A DNA stretch of 64,000 nucleotides from assembly GCF_001907695.1 (NCBI RefSeq), contig NZ_KV880639.1, forward strand, positions 322,103 to 386,102, given 5' to 3'. The stretch is from Thalassospira sp. TSL5-1 (GTDB lineage: Bacteria; Pseudomonadota; Alphaproteobacteria; Rhodospirillales; Thalassospiraceae). A program made the position numbers and the translations under genes. Below, piece after piece: positions 1 through 8,402 of this stretch (its first letter is position 1; each line of letters starts with the position of its first letter). The notes beneath the pieces are model-generated. The model did not search any database. It was given only the letters and a program-made list of their open reading frames with translations, and was not told where the DNA came from.

Positions 1-572
1 CGGGCAGCGGTATTACACCAAACATGGTCACAGCACTGGGGTTTCTTTTGGGCTTGATGGCCGCCTTTGCCCTGGCAATCAACCTTTATTACGTGGCTGC
101 CACCCTGATCATCCTCAGCCGCCTGGCCGACGGTATGGACGGGGCCATTGCCCGCCATGCCGCCCCGCGCAGTCGCCACCCCAATGCCAAAACACAGGAA
201 AGCGATATTGGCGGCTATTACGATATCGTTGCCGATTTTCTGTTTTATTCAGGCATGGTGCTGGCCTTTGCCATTGGACGCCCGCAGGATGCGTTAATGG
301 CCGCGTTCCTGATTTTCTGCTTTGTCGGGACGGGCAGCAGTTTTCTCGCCTATGCCATTATCGCTGCCAAACGCGGGGACAATCATGAAAAACAGGGTAA
401 AAAAAGCTTCTATTACCTGACCGGCATTACCGAAGGCAGCGAAACCATTGCCGTCCTGCTGGCCTTTTGTTTCTTCCCGCACTATTTCCAGCCCATCGCC
501 GCCATTTTCGGGGTCCTGTGCCTAATCACAACCTTTGGCCGCGTCCTGCAAGCACGGCGCGATTTCTCCTGA
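1..572 (+). CDS. CDP-alcohol phosphatidyltransferase family protein (5' end missing)
   Basis: Integral membrane enzyme of the family that transfers a phosphoalcohol from a CDP-alcohol to an acceptor in phospholipid synthesis. The signature DG-x2-AR ... G-x3-D-x3-D is visible as DGAIAR followed about 20 residues later by GGYYDIVAD, so the catalytic aspartates are present. Hydrophobic segments flank it. The frame is open to the left edge and the residues before the first ATG (position 24) read GSGITPN, which is the usual family lead-in to the MVTALGF stretch, so the gene starts outside the window. The head-group alcohol cannot be told from sequence. Family call is firm; exact product is not. 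Confidence 0.85.
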   Translation, partial: GSGITPNMVTALGFLLGLMAAFALAINLYYVAATLIILSRLADGMDGAIARHAAPRSRHPNAKTQESDIGGYYDIVADFLFYSGMVLAFAIGRPQDALMAAFLIFCFVGTGSSFLAYAIIAAKRGDNHEKQGKKSFYYLTGITEGSETIAVLLAFCFFPHYFQPIAAIFGVLCLITTFGRVLQARRDFS

Positions 573-734
573 TCCAAGATCACGGTTGTGCCCTCCTATC
601 AGCCTTTCACCTAAATCCTTTTGATGGGTCTTGACGGAATACACTCTCGACACCTAATACATTGGTATAGTAAATTATTCTTATGAAGATTAATTACCTC
701 CTATAACAGGTATCGAGCAGAAGGGCGTCCCGCC

Positions 735-2999
735 TTGACTAACGACGAATTTGTTTTTCTCGAAGATGACGAAACCACGCCAGCGCCATCGCAGCCCCAA
801 ATGGCGCATGGCATTGCCTCGGCATGGCGCATTCTGGTCGTCGATGACGACCCCGATGTTCACGAAATCACGCAAATGGCGCTCGATGGTCTCGCTTTTC
901 TGGGGCGCCCGGCAGAATTGCTTCATGCCTACAGCGCCAAAGAGGCCGCCGATCTTCTGACGCGGGAAACGGACATTGCCGTCATTTTACTGGATGTGGT
1001 GATGGAAACCAGCGATGCCGGCCTTAACCTGGTTGGGCATATTCGCGAAGCACTTGGTATGCGCAATGTCCGCATTATCCTGCGCACGGGGCAGCCCGGC
1101 CAGGCACCGGAAATGGATGCCATTACCAAATACGACATCGACGATTACAAAACCAAAACCGAGCTGACCCGCAACAAGCTGTTTACCACCATCACCACCG
1201 CCCTGCGTTCTTACGAGCGGATGCAAAAGCTCGACGCGAGCCGGGTGGGACTTGAAAAGATCATTTCTTCAAGCAACGAATTTCTGTCCCGTCGGGGTTT
1301 GCGCAACTTTGCCGAAGGGGTCATTACCCAACTTTCAAGCCTGATTGATGTTCATCCCGAAGGATTGGTTTGCGCAATTGGAGAACATGAACATCTAGAC
1401 CTGATCGACAGCCATCAGCCGGTTCCAGCCGGTCATATTCAGATCATTGCTGCCGCGGGGCGCTATAGCGAACTGATCGGCCTTGATCTTGAGGAACTGC
1501 GTGCCAGTGACATCCGGGAAGCCCTGCGCACATGTATGTTGCGCAAAGAAACCATTCTGCTGCCTGACTGTGTTGTTCTCTATCTTTATGTCCGCGAGGG
1601 ATATGCCCTTACAGTCTATATCGGTGCCCCCCACCCGGTTAGCGAGCTTGACCAGCATCTGCTTGAAATATTTTGCAGCAACCTGGCCCTGTGTGCCGAA
1701 AACATCCAGCTTGTCGAAAAACTCAAACGTCGCGCCTATGTCGATGAACTCACCGGACTTGCCAATCGCACGGCCATTCTGGAAACGATGACGGCCTTTC
1801 TTAAAAATCCCGATCCGCAGCCTCACTCCCTGATGCTGGTGGACCTGCAATTGTTTGCCGAAATCAATGATGTGCTGGGACATGCCTATGGTGACCGGCT
1901 CTTGTGCGCCGTTGGCGACCGACTTTCCAGTGTTCTGTCTGACTGCATAGTCGGCCGGATTGCCGCCGACCTGTTTGCCGTTGTCGGACGCAGCGAAGAA
2001 CTATCACAAATATCAATGACCGCCATTTTCAAGGCCCCGTTCAAAATTGATCATTTTGAACTGCCCATGCGCATCGCTGCCGGATCAACCGACCTGTTTG
2101 CCGATGGGCAAACGGCACTGGATTTCATGAAGCAGGCCTATATCGCGCTCAAACGGGCAAAGTCAGCCGGGTTCGGTCAGGTCACAAAATATGACCCTCA
2201 ACAGGCCGCCATCACCCGCGACCGCGCCCAGCGCCTTAATGACCTGCAAATGGCCCTGGAACGCAACCAGTTTGAATGCCATTTTCAGCCTCTGATTGAT
2301 TTCACAACCGGCCGCCCCTGCGGCATGGAGGCCCTGGTGCGATGGCGCCGTACTGATGGCACCTTTGTCCCACCGTGCGACTTTATCCCGCTGGCCGAAT
2401 ATTCCGGACTGATCCGCCCGATTGGCGACTGGGTTTTACGCGAATCCCTGCACATGCTTGGTAAAATACATGCGGCAGGCTTTTCCGACATGCGCGTCTC
2501 GATCAATGTTTCAAAGGTGCAATTGCTGGCCGATACATTCATTGACGGGCTGGAACGCCTGGTTGCGCATGCCGGTATTTCGCCGCGTTTTGTTGAACTC
2601 GAAATCACCGAAAGCGCCTGTGACATTGGCATTGATGATCTTGAAATATTGCTGACACGTATTCGCGATTTGGGGTTCTCGATTGCCATTGACGATTTTG
2701 GCACCGGTTTTTCGTCATTGTCCTATCTGGACCGCCTTCCCGTCGACAAACTGAAAATTGACCGCTGTTTTGTCACCGGGCTCGATAGTGACGCCGAAAA
2801 TGACAGCCGCATCGCCGAACTGATCATTCCCTTGGGGCATCGCCTGGGACTTAAAATTGTGGCCGAAGGCATCGAAACCGATAAACAGGCCCGCAAGTTG
2901 CGCGATATGTCCTGCGATATCGCCCAGGGATATTTGTACGGCCATCCCATGCCGGAAAACGAGATGTTGGTCTGGCTTGAAAATTTCAAGTCAGCTTAG
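735..2999 (+). CDS. Response regulator REC-DUF3369-GGDEF(degenerate)-EAL, probable c-di-GMP phosphodiesterase
   Basis: A 754-residue cytoplasmic regulator. Residues about 31-150 are a receiver domain with the acidic pair in VVDDDPD and phospho-acceptor Asp87 (LLDVVM). A DUF3369 region follows (about 170-330), then a GGDEF-like domain whose active-site motif is degenerate (GRIAADLFAVVG instead of RxGGDEF), then an EAL domain with key residues intact: MEALVRW, NVS, ELEITES, IDDFGTGFSS, LKID, AEGIET and QGYLYG. It should therefore hydrolyse c-di-GMP rather than make it. The start is TTG at 735, about nine bases after AAGGG; the first in-frame ATG is 22 codons downstream. It heads an operon with a binding lipoprotein and a histidine kinase, its likely partner. 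Confidence 0.9.
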   Translation: MTNDEFVFLEDDETTPAPSQPQMAHGIASAWRILVVDDDPDVHEITQMALDGLAFLGRPAELLHAYSAKEAADLLTRETDIAVILLDVVMETSDAGLNLVGHIREALGMRNVRIILRTGQPGQAPEMDAITKYDIDDYKTKTELTRNKLFTTITTALRSYERMQKLDASRVGLEKIISSSNEFLSRRGLRNFAEGVITQLSSLIDVHPEGLVCAIGEHEHLDLIDSHQPVPAGHIQIIAAAGRYSELIGLDLEELRASDIREALRTCMLRKETILLPDCVVLYLYVREGYALTVYIGAPHPVSELDQHLLEIFCSNLALCAENIQLVEKLKRRAYVDELTGLANRTAILETMTAFLKNPDPQPHSLMLVDLQLFAEINDVLGHAYGDRLLCAVGDRLSSVLSDCIVGRIAADLFAVVGRSEELSQISMTAIFKAPFKIDHFELPMRIAAGSTDLFADGQTALDFMKQAYIALKRAKSAGFGQVTKYDPQQAAITRDRAQRLNDLQMALERNQFECHFQPLIDFTTGRPCGMEALVRWRRTDGTFVPPCDFIPLAEYSGLIRPIGDWVLRESLHMLGKIHAAGFSDMRVSINVSKVQLLADTFIDGLERLVAHAGISPRFVELEITESACDIGIDDLEILLTRIRDLGFSIAIDDFGTGFSSLSYLDRLPVDKLKIDRCFVTGLDSDAENDSRIAELIIPLGHRLGLKIVAEGIETDKQARKLRDMSCDIAQGYLYGHPMPENEMLVWLENFKSA

Positions 3000-3015
3000 G
3001 GGTAACAAACGCCAA

Positions 3016-4125
3016 ATGACAACGCTGTTTCGTCTTGCATCGCTGGCTTTTCCTGCCTTGTTTGCCCTGGCAGGTTGTGAGGCCCCGCCGCCGGTTAAAA
3101 TTGGCTTTGTTGCCGGGTTAACCGGCGCAGGAGCCGACACCGGCCTTGCGGCGCGCAACGCCCTGATGATGGTGGTTGACGAAACCAACAAAAATGGCGG
3201 TATTAACGGACGTTCCCTGGAACTGATCATTCGGGATGACCAAAAAAACACCGACCTTGCCAAAGACCTGATCGAGGAATTCCACAAGCTGGAAGTCGCA
3301 GCCATCATCGGGCCGATGATAAGTTCGGTCGGGTCGGCCATGCTGCCCGGTATCGATAAACACCAGATCGTCACCATTTCACCAACCGTTTCGGCACTGG
3401 AACTGGCCAACCGGGATGATCATCTTTTCCGCATCAATTCCACCACCAGCGAAAATGCCAGTATCTATGCCCGCAAACAGGCCGAACTGGGGCGCAAAAA
3501 AGTCTCTCTGGCACTTGACCATGCCAACGCCGTCTTTACCGAAAGCTGGGCAGCAGAATTCGAGCGCGCCTTTACCGCCCTTGGCGGTGAAGTCATTGCC
3601 CGCATTGCCTTTAACCATGAAAAAGAAACCGGGTTTTCGCAACCGGCCGAACAGCTGATTGCAACAAATGCCGATGCGTTTCTTTTGGTTGCCAACGGGT
3701 TTGACAGCGCGCAATTATCGCTTCAGCTTCGCAAACGTGGGGAGACACGCCCCATTGCCGCGGCCGAATGGGCCGCTTCGGAAGAACTGATTGTCATGGG
3801 CGGGTCTGCCGTAGAAGGGCTGGAAGTACTGCAAACCTATGACCGGCACAGCACGGACCCACATTTTCAGCGTTTTGTCAGCGCGTACAAATCCCGGTTC
3901 AATGCCATGCCGGGCTATACCAGTGTTGCGACGCACGATGCCGCCACTCTGCTTGTCGCCGGGCTGAAATTACAGCATCAGGCCAAAATCCCGCTGAAAA
4001 ACGCCCTGTTGCAGCTTCCGCCGGTCAAGGGACTGCAACAACCGCTTCGTTTTAACAGCTATGGCGATTCCGGTCGGCAAAGCTATTACCTTATTATCCG
4101 CGATGGCCAGTTTGTGCTGCAATGA
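3016..4125 (+). CDS. Periplasmic binding lipoprotein, branched-chain amino acid (LivJ-like) family
   Basis: A 369-residue type I periplasmic binding protein. The start at 3016 follows AGGGG that overlaps the stop of the preceding gene. The N-terminus is a lipoprotein signal with lipobox LAGC (Cys about residue 20), so the protein is probably lipid-anchored. The body begins VKIGFVAGLTGAGADTG and contains NGGINGR, as in ABC-type branched-chain amino acid binding proteins. No permease or ATPase genes are nearby; instead the gene overlaps a histidine kinase by four bases (ATGA). This suggests it serves as the ligand-sensing input for the kinase rather than for transport, which is inference. The ligand is unknown. 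Confidence 0.85.
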   Translation: MTTLFRLASLAFPALFALAGCEAPPPVKIGFVAGLTGAGADTGLAARNALMMVVDETNKNGGINGRSLELIIRDDQKNTDLAKDLIEEFHKLEVAAIIGPMISSVGSAMLPGIDKHQIVTISPTVSALELANRDDHLFRINSTTSENASIYARKQAELGRKKVSLALDHANAVFTESWAAEFERAFTALGGEVIARIAFNHEKETGFSQPAEQLIATNADAFLLVANGFDSAQLSLQLRKRGETRPIAAAEWAASEELIVMGGSAVEGLEVLQTYDRHSTDPHFQRFVSAYKSRFNAMPGYTSVATHDAATLLVAGLKLQHQAKIPLKNALLQLPPVKGLQQPLRFNSYGDSGRQSYYLIIRDGQFVLQ

Positions 4126-6068
4126 AAATCATTAAACCCTACCGGTTTCGCACCTGGCTGATTCTGTTGCTGTTTTCGACATCATTGTTCACCTTCATTG
4201 TCGTCGGCAGCCTGATTTTGCTGGTCAAAATTCCGCAAATTCGCAATGCACACGATGCGGCCCTTATCCAGGGCGTTTCCAACCTTACCGAGCGCAGCGA
4301 AACCATTCTGACGTTTCTGGAATCTGACCTTTATATCGTCGGCAACATGTTGGCACATGTGCCGGAAAACGACATACATCATGCTGTTATTGATCCGGAA
4401 AAAAGCCGTTTCAATGCAATTTATCTGGTGCGACCAAACGGTAAACTGACGATCACCTATATCCGCAACGCCAGTGCGCAACGCTGGCAGGAACTGGTTG
4501 GCATGGATATGTCACAAAATAGCCTGTTCCGCGCAGCTGCATCATCCGACAATGCAGTCTGGAGCGACCGTTACCTCTCTGTTGTCAGCGGTCACACAAC
4601 CGAAGCCGTTGCAATGCGCCTTCCCGAAACCGGTGATATCATCATTGGCGAGCTTTCAATTCGGCGGCAAATCCTGCTTGACCAAAGCTTTGTCGGCAAC
4701 AACGAAATCATCTTCACGATTGTCGACAGCAATGGCGAAATCATTGCCGACAGTGAAGCCAATGACATTAGCCAAATCTTTTTGCCCAAAATCACCAGCC
4801 TGATTCAAAATGACCGCGACAGTTCGGATCTCCAACAAATTACAATTGATGATATCGATTACGATATTGTCTCAAAATACTCTCAAACGCTGGGCTGGCA
4901 TTTTACGGCACGGGTGACAACCGGCCTGGATAACCCCGAAGTCATCAGCCTGATCGATATTGTGCTTTTCTGTTTTGGCGGGTCGCTTTTGATCGGGTTG
5001 CTTATTGTGCCATTTTGGGCGCGCACCATGGTTTCACCGCTAAATGGCCTGGTTGAGCATGCGTCGCGTACCGCGCGTGGCACGCGGTTGCCCGCCCGTA
5101 AAAAAGGTGCCGTGCAGGAATTCAACCGTCTGCTTGCCGATCTTGACCGCCTGGCAACTGCTGTGCGCATTCGCCAGCAGGAACTGGGCCGCCTGAATGA
5201 CGGCCTTGAAAAGCGTGTTCGTGAACGCACCGCCGAGCTTGAACGGAGCAATGCCGAACTTTCCACGACCCTTGAGGCCCTAAGCCTGACCCAGGACGAA
5301 CTGGTTCAGGCCGAAAAAATGGCCGCCCTTGGCCGTCTTGTGGCGGGCATCGCGCACGAACTGAACACCCCGCTTGGCAATGGGCGCATGGCGGTTAGCA
5401 CTCTTTCAGACCAAAACACCGAATTTTCCCGCCAGTTGGAACAGGGCATTCGCAAATCCGACTTGCACGATTACCTGGCCCAGAGTCAAAATCTGACGAC
5501 GATGATCGAACGCAACATCATCCGTGCCAGTGATCTGGTTAGTAGCTTCAAACAGGTTGCGGTGGATCGCACATCATCATTACGGCGCAAATTCTCGCTG
5601 GCCGATGTCATTCATGAAATTGTCCTGACCCTGACGCCGTCGCTTAAAAATCGCCCCATCACCATCGAAAAACACATCGATACCGATTTTACACTCGACA
5701 GTTTTCCCGGCGAAATCGGCCAAATCATCACAAACCTAATCGACAATGCCCTTATTCATGCCTTTGATTCCAATCAGCAAGGGATCATTTCAGTGCATCT
5801 CGCAGCAGCCCCCGACAGGAAAGACGCCGTTCTGCTGGAGGTACGCGACAATGGCCGTGGCATGACAGAAGACGTTGTTGACCGTATCTTCGACCCCTTC
5901 TTTACCACACGCATGGGAAGTGGTGGCACCGGCCTTGGCCTGTCAATTACCGCCAATGCGGTCAATTCGCTGCTGGGCGGCACAATTAGCGCCACCAGCA
6001 CACCGGGCGAAGGCACAACCTTTCGCGTGATCGTGCCACTGATCGCCCCGGAACATGTATCTGCCTGA
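4122..6068 (+). CDS. Membrane sensor histidine kinase with periplasmic sensor domain and HAMP
   Basis: A 648-residue kinase. TM1 lies at about residues 12-38, a periplasmic Cache-like domain of about 230 residues follows, TM2 is at about 275-303, then a HAMP linker, a coiled coil (about 350-400), the HisKA H-box GIAHELNTPLGN with phospho-acceptor His412, and an HATPase domain with N-box (TNLIDNALIHA), G1 (VRDNGRGM), F-box (IFDPFFTT) and G2 (GGTGLGLSIT). All catalytic elements are present. It overlaps the binding-lipoprotein gene by four bases, so the two are translationally coupled, and it probably phosphorylates the EAL response regulator at the head of the operon. It has no receiver domain of its own. 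Confidence 0.92.
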   Translation: MKIIKPYRFRTWLILLLFSTSLFTFIVVGSLILLVKIPQIRNAHDAALIQGVSNLTERSETILTFLESDLYIVGNMLAHVPENDIHHAVIDPEKSRFNAIYLVRPNGKLTITYIRNASAQRWQELVGMDMSQNSLFRAAASSDNAVWSDRYLSVVSGHTTEAVAMRLPETGDIIIGELSIRRQILLDQSFVGNNEIIFTIVDSNGEIIADSEANDISQIFLPKITSLIQNDRDSSDLQQITIDDIDYDIVSKYSQTLGWHFTARVTTGLDNPEVISLIDIVLFCFGGSLLIGLLIVPFWARTMVSPLNGLVEHASRTARGTRLPARKKGAVQEFNRLLADLDRLATAVRIRQQELGRLNDGLEKRVRERTAELERSNAELSTTLEALSLTQDELVQAEKMAALGRLVAGIAHELNTPLGNGRMAVSTLSDQNTEFSRQLEQGIRKSDLHDYLAQSQNLTTMIERNIIRASDLVSSFKQVAVDRTSSLRRKFSLADVIHEIVLTLTPSLKNRPITIEKHIDTDFTLDSFPGEIGQIITNLIDNALIHAFDSNQQGIISVHLAAAPDRKDAVLLEVRDNGRGMTEDVVDRIFDPFFTTRMGSGGTGLGLSITANAVNSLLGGTISATSTPGEGTTFRVIVPLIAPEHVSA

Positions 6069-6080
6069 CCACAGGATCCA

Positions 6081-6130
6081 AAAAAAAACCCCCGACTGCC
6101 CTGTAACAGGCAATCGGGGGTTGGGGGCTT
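6081..6130. terminator. Bidirectional intrinsic terminator
   Basis: A 14-bp stem (arms 6087-6100 and 6109-6122, one C/A mismatch) with an 8-base loop. Eight A residues lie on the left and a weak T-rich tail on the right. It ends the signalling operon (+) and, through the A-run read as U on the other strand, the minus-strand gene ending at 6194. Confidence 0.7.
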
Positions 6131-6193
6131 TATGCCGTTATCCCTCCCTGTTGGGTCACAACAGGAAACGGCACCAAACATTGGATCCGTTAA

Positions 6194-6541
6194 TCAATGA
6201 TCCGATTCTTCCACAAAATGTTCGGCAAGGCCGGTATCGTATTCAAGGCCTTCTGCCGTCAAGACGATGGATGCAGGATAACCTTCGCGCGCCAGGCCCT
6301 TACGGGCCAATGCCACCCAAACAGCAGGATTATTAAAACCGCTGGCATCGCGGGCCGACACCACAAATGCACCAACATGCACATGGTCACCATGCCCGTG
6401 CGGCAGGCGATGAATGGTGGCATCGCCGCTTTGCGCATCAATGCTGCCGGAATTCGGGTCTTTGGCCAAAATTTGGGCCAATGCCAGGGTGCGGGTTTGC
6501 AGGGCATTCAGTTTCTTGGGGTTGGCTTTTTGTACCGGCAT
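6194..6541 (-). CDS. Small conserved-looking hypothetical protein with His-rich segment
   Basis: A 115-residue soluble protein that I do not recognise. The start has AAGGA eight bases upstream. It has no signal peptide or membrane segment. A notable segment, HRLPHGHGDHVHVG (about residues 44-57), carries five histidines and an aspartate in 14 residues and could bind a metal. The remainder looks like a compact alpha/beta fold. A bidirectional terminator lies immediately downstream. The coding call rests on the good ribosome binding site, codon use and the convergent terminator. Confidence 0.6.
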   Translation of the reverse strand: MPVQKANPKKLNALQTRTLALAQILAKDPNSGSIDAQSGDATIHRLPHGHGDHVHVGAFVVSARDASGFNNPAVWVALARKGLAREGYPASIVLTAEGLEYDTGLAEHFVEESDH

Positions 6542-6619
6542 TGCTGTGTCCTTGGCAAAAAACAGGTTGATTTTATCGCCTGACTTAGCCGCAAACGCGG
6601 CCCCACATCAAGCCCGATT

Positions 6620-6880
6620 TTACGATGGGAAGCACGCCACCAGCTGTTTGCGCAATTTGCGATCGCGCTTTAAATGCCATTCGCGACTCATGGCCTGCCC
6701 AAAGGTGCGGAAACGTTCCATATACACCACTTCCCAATGGCGCCCCCGGGTGGATTTGGCCCCCTTGCCGCTGTTATGGGCGGCAAGGCGGGCCTCAACA
6801 TCGGTGGACCAGCCAACATAGGTGCGCGGGCTGGCACTGCCGGTTTCCCGCAACACATACACAAAGGTCCAGCTGGCCAT
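6620..6880 (-). CDS. GIY-YIG nuclease-domain protein (UPF0213/YhbQ-like)
   Basis: An 86-residue protein made of a single GIY-YIG fold: N-terminal FVYVLRE then RTYVGWSTD (the GIY...YIG pair, here VYV...YVG), followed by the conserved Arg of the helix (VEARLAAHNSGKGAKSTRGR) and a Glu in SREWHLKRDRK. Members of this small subfamily are stand-alone domains with suspected structure-specific DNA endonuclease activity; a role in DNA repair is family-level knowledge, not shown here. It starts nine bases downstream of the SDR gene and is probably co-transcribed with it. No functional link to sugar metabolism is obvious. Confidence 0.85.
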   Translation of the reverse strand: MASWTFVYVLRETGSASPRTYVGWSTDVEARLAAHNSGKGAKSTRGRHWEVVYMERFRTFGQAMSREWHLKRDRKLRKQLVACFPS

Positions 6881-6888
6881 AGCGGCCC

Positions 6889-7671
6889 TCAGCCCATTGT
6901 CGAATTAAATGCGCCACCATCAAGCAGCAGGTTCTGTCCAATCATGAAGCTGGCATATTCGCTGCACATAAAGGCACAGGTCGCCCCGAAATTAAGCGGA
7001 TCGCCAAATTTACCGGTCGGCAGCGACGCCTGAGCACGGTCGCGGGCTTCATCCATCGAAATGTTTTCCGCCTTGGCGCGATTGCCCATCAGGGCATTAA
7101 TGCGGTCCGTATCATGCTGGCCGGGCAACAGGTTGTTAATCACAACACCCTCCTTTGCCACCTGGCGCGCGGTACCCGCGACAAACCCGGTCAAACCGGC
7201 GCGGGCCGCGTTGGACAGGCCAAGCTGCGGGATCGGCGATTTGACCGAACCCGACGTGATATTAACAATCCGGCCCCATTTGCGCGCAATCATGCCCGGC
7301 AGAACCGTCGTGGTCAGCAAAATCGGGGTTAGCATATTGGACTGAATGGCGGCCTGCCATTCATCCTGCCCCCAATCGGACCACACACCGGGCGGCGGGC
7401 CACCGGCATTATTGACCAGAATATCGGGTTCCGGGCAGGCTGCCAGAACCTTATTGCGGCCTTCTTCGGTGGTGATATCGGTGGCAACAGTCTGCACATT
7501 CACGCCAAATGTATCACGAATATAGTGTGCCGTTTCTTCCAGCGGGCCTTCGCTGCGGGCATTTAACGTCAAATCAACACCGGCTTCGGCCAATTTAATG
7601 GCACAACCCCGTCCAAGGCCCTTGGACGACGCACAAACAATGGCCTTGCGGCCCTTAATTCCCAGATCCAA
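6889..7671 (-). CDS. Atypical SDR family oxidoreductase (FabG-like, non-canonical active site)
   Basis: A 260-residue Rossmann protein. The nucleotide-binding loop is CASSKGLGRG rather than TGxxxGxG, and NNAGG is conserved. The catalytic Ser is present (NITSGSV), but the classical YxxxK is replaced by SNAAR (QLGLSNAARAGLTG). This matches what I recall of the divergent BKR-like SDR subgroup in which the catalytic tetrad is not conserved. The start is TTG at 7671 behind a strong GGGAGG. It lies downstream of dgoK and dgoA in the same orientation, so a role with sugar acids or their aldehydes is plausible, but the reaction is unknown. Confidence 0.8.
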   Translation of the reverse strand: MDLGIKGRKAIVCASSKGLGRGCAIKLAEAGVDLTLNARSEGPLEETAHYIRDTFGVNVQTVATDITTEEGRNKVLAACPEPDILVNNAGGPPPGVWSDWGQDEWQAAIQSNMLTPILLTTTVLPGMIARKWGRIVNITSGSVKSPIPQLGLSNAARAGLTGFVAGTARQVAKEGVVINNLLPGQHDTDRINALMGNRAKAENISMDEARDRAQASLPTGKFGDPLNFGATCAFMCSEYASFMIGQNLLLDGGAFNSTMG

Positions 7672-7742
7672 TGGATCCTCCCATGAATGGTCGGTTTATC
7701 GATGGCGCAAAGATAGCCTGCCGGACATTCCAGCGTCAAAGA

Positions 7743-8360
7743 TCAATGGCAACCGCGATAAACCGCATCATAGGTATAAACATAATCCATCGCCCGGCGG
7801 CCCACTTCATCGGCACTCATGCCCGGTTTGTAAATGCCCGATCCCAGGCCAAAACCGTTACATCCTGCCTTGGCAAAGCTTTCAAAATCAATCGGCTCCA
7901 CACCGCCAACGGCAAAAACCGGTAGTGATTTTGGCAAAACAGCGCGCATCGCGGCAATACCTTGTGCGCCAACCTGGCTAGCCGGAAAAATCTTTAACCC
8001 GTCCGCCCCGGCCTTGATCGCGGCAAAACACTCGGTTGGCGTCATCACGCCGGGCCACGAACCCATGCCGCATTTTTTGGTATGCGCAATCACCTCGATA
8101 TCGCAATTGGGCGATACGACAAATTCGGCATCAATACCTTTAAGGCGGTCAACATCCTCGACCGTCAATACCGTTCCCGCGCCAACTTTGGCATTGTCCC
8201 CAACCGCTTTTTTCATCACGGGTATCGCCTCGAACGGATCGGGCGAATTCAGCGGTATTTCCATCCGGGTAATGCCGGCATCCACCAATGCCCGGGCAAT
8301 ATCAGCTGCCTCGGAAGAGTGTATGCCCCGCAGAATGGCAATCAGATTACGATGTGACAT
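7743..8360 (-). CDS. dgoA: 2-dehydro-3-deoxy-6-phosphogalactonate aldolase
   Basis: Cytoplasmic class I aldolase of the KDPG/KDPGal family, 205 residues. It cleaves 2-keto-3-deoxy-6-phosphogalactonate to pyruvate and glyceraldehyde 3-phosphate in the De Ley-Doudoroff pathway. Visible elements are the general acid/base Glu in MEIPLNSP, GAGTVL, and the Schiff-base lysine in LKIFPAS; the LNSP variant and the C-terminus favour DgoA over KDPG aldolase. The start is taken as ATG 8360, about eight bases after AAAGGA; a GTG codon immediately before it could also serve. dgoK lies 42 bases upstream, supporting the substrate call. Confidence 0.92.
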   Translation of the reverse strand: MSHRNLIAILRGIHSSEAADIARALVDAGITRMEIPLNSPDPFEAIPVMKKAVGDNAKVGAGTVLTVEDVDRLKGIDAEFVVSPNCDIEVIAHTKKCGMGSWPGVMTPTECFAAIKAGADGLKIFPASQVGAQGIAAMRAVLPKSLPVFAVGGVEPIDFESFAKAGCNGFGLGSGIYKPGMSADEVGRRAMDYVYTYDAVYRGCH

Positions 8361-8402
8361 CACATGATCCTTTCCGGTCTCAACGTTTCCTAGTGGGCCG
8401 AT

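Noticed and set aside
1735..2220. Active diguanylate cyclase
   Set aside because: The GGDEF motif is replaced by AADLF, so catalysis is unlikely.
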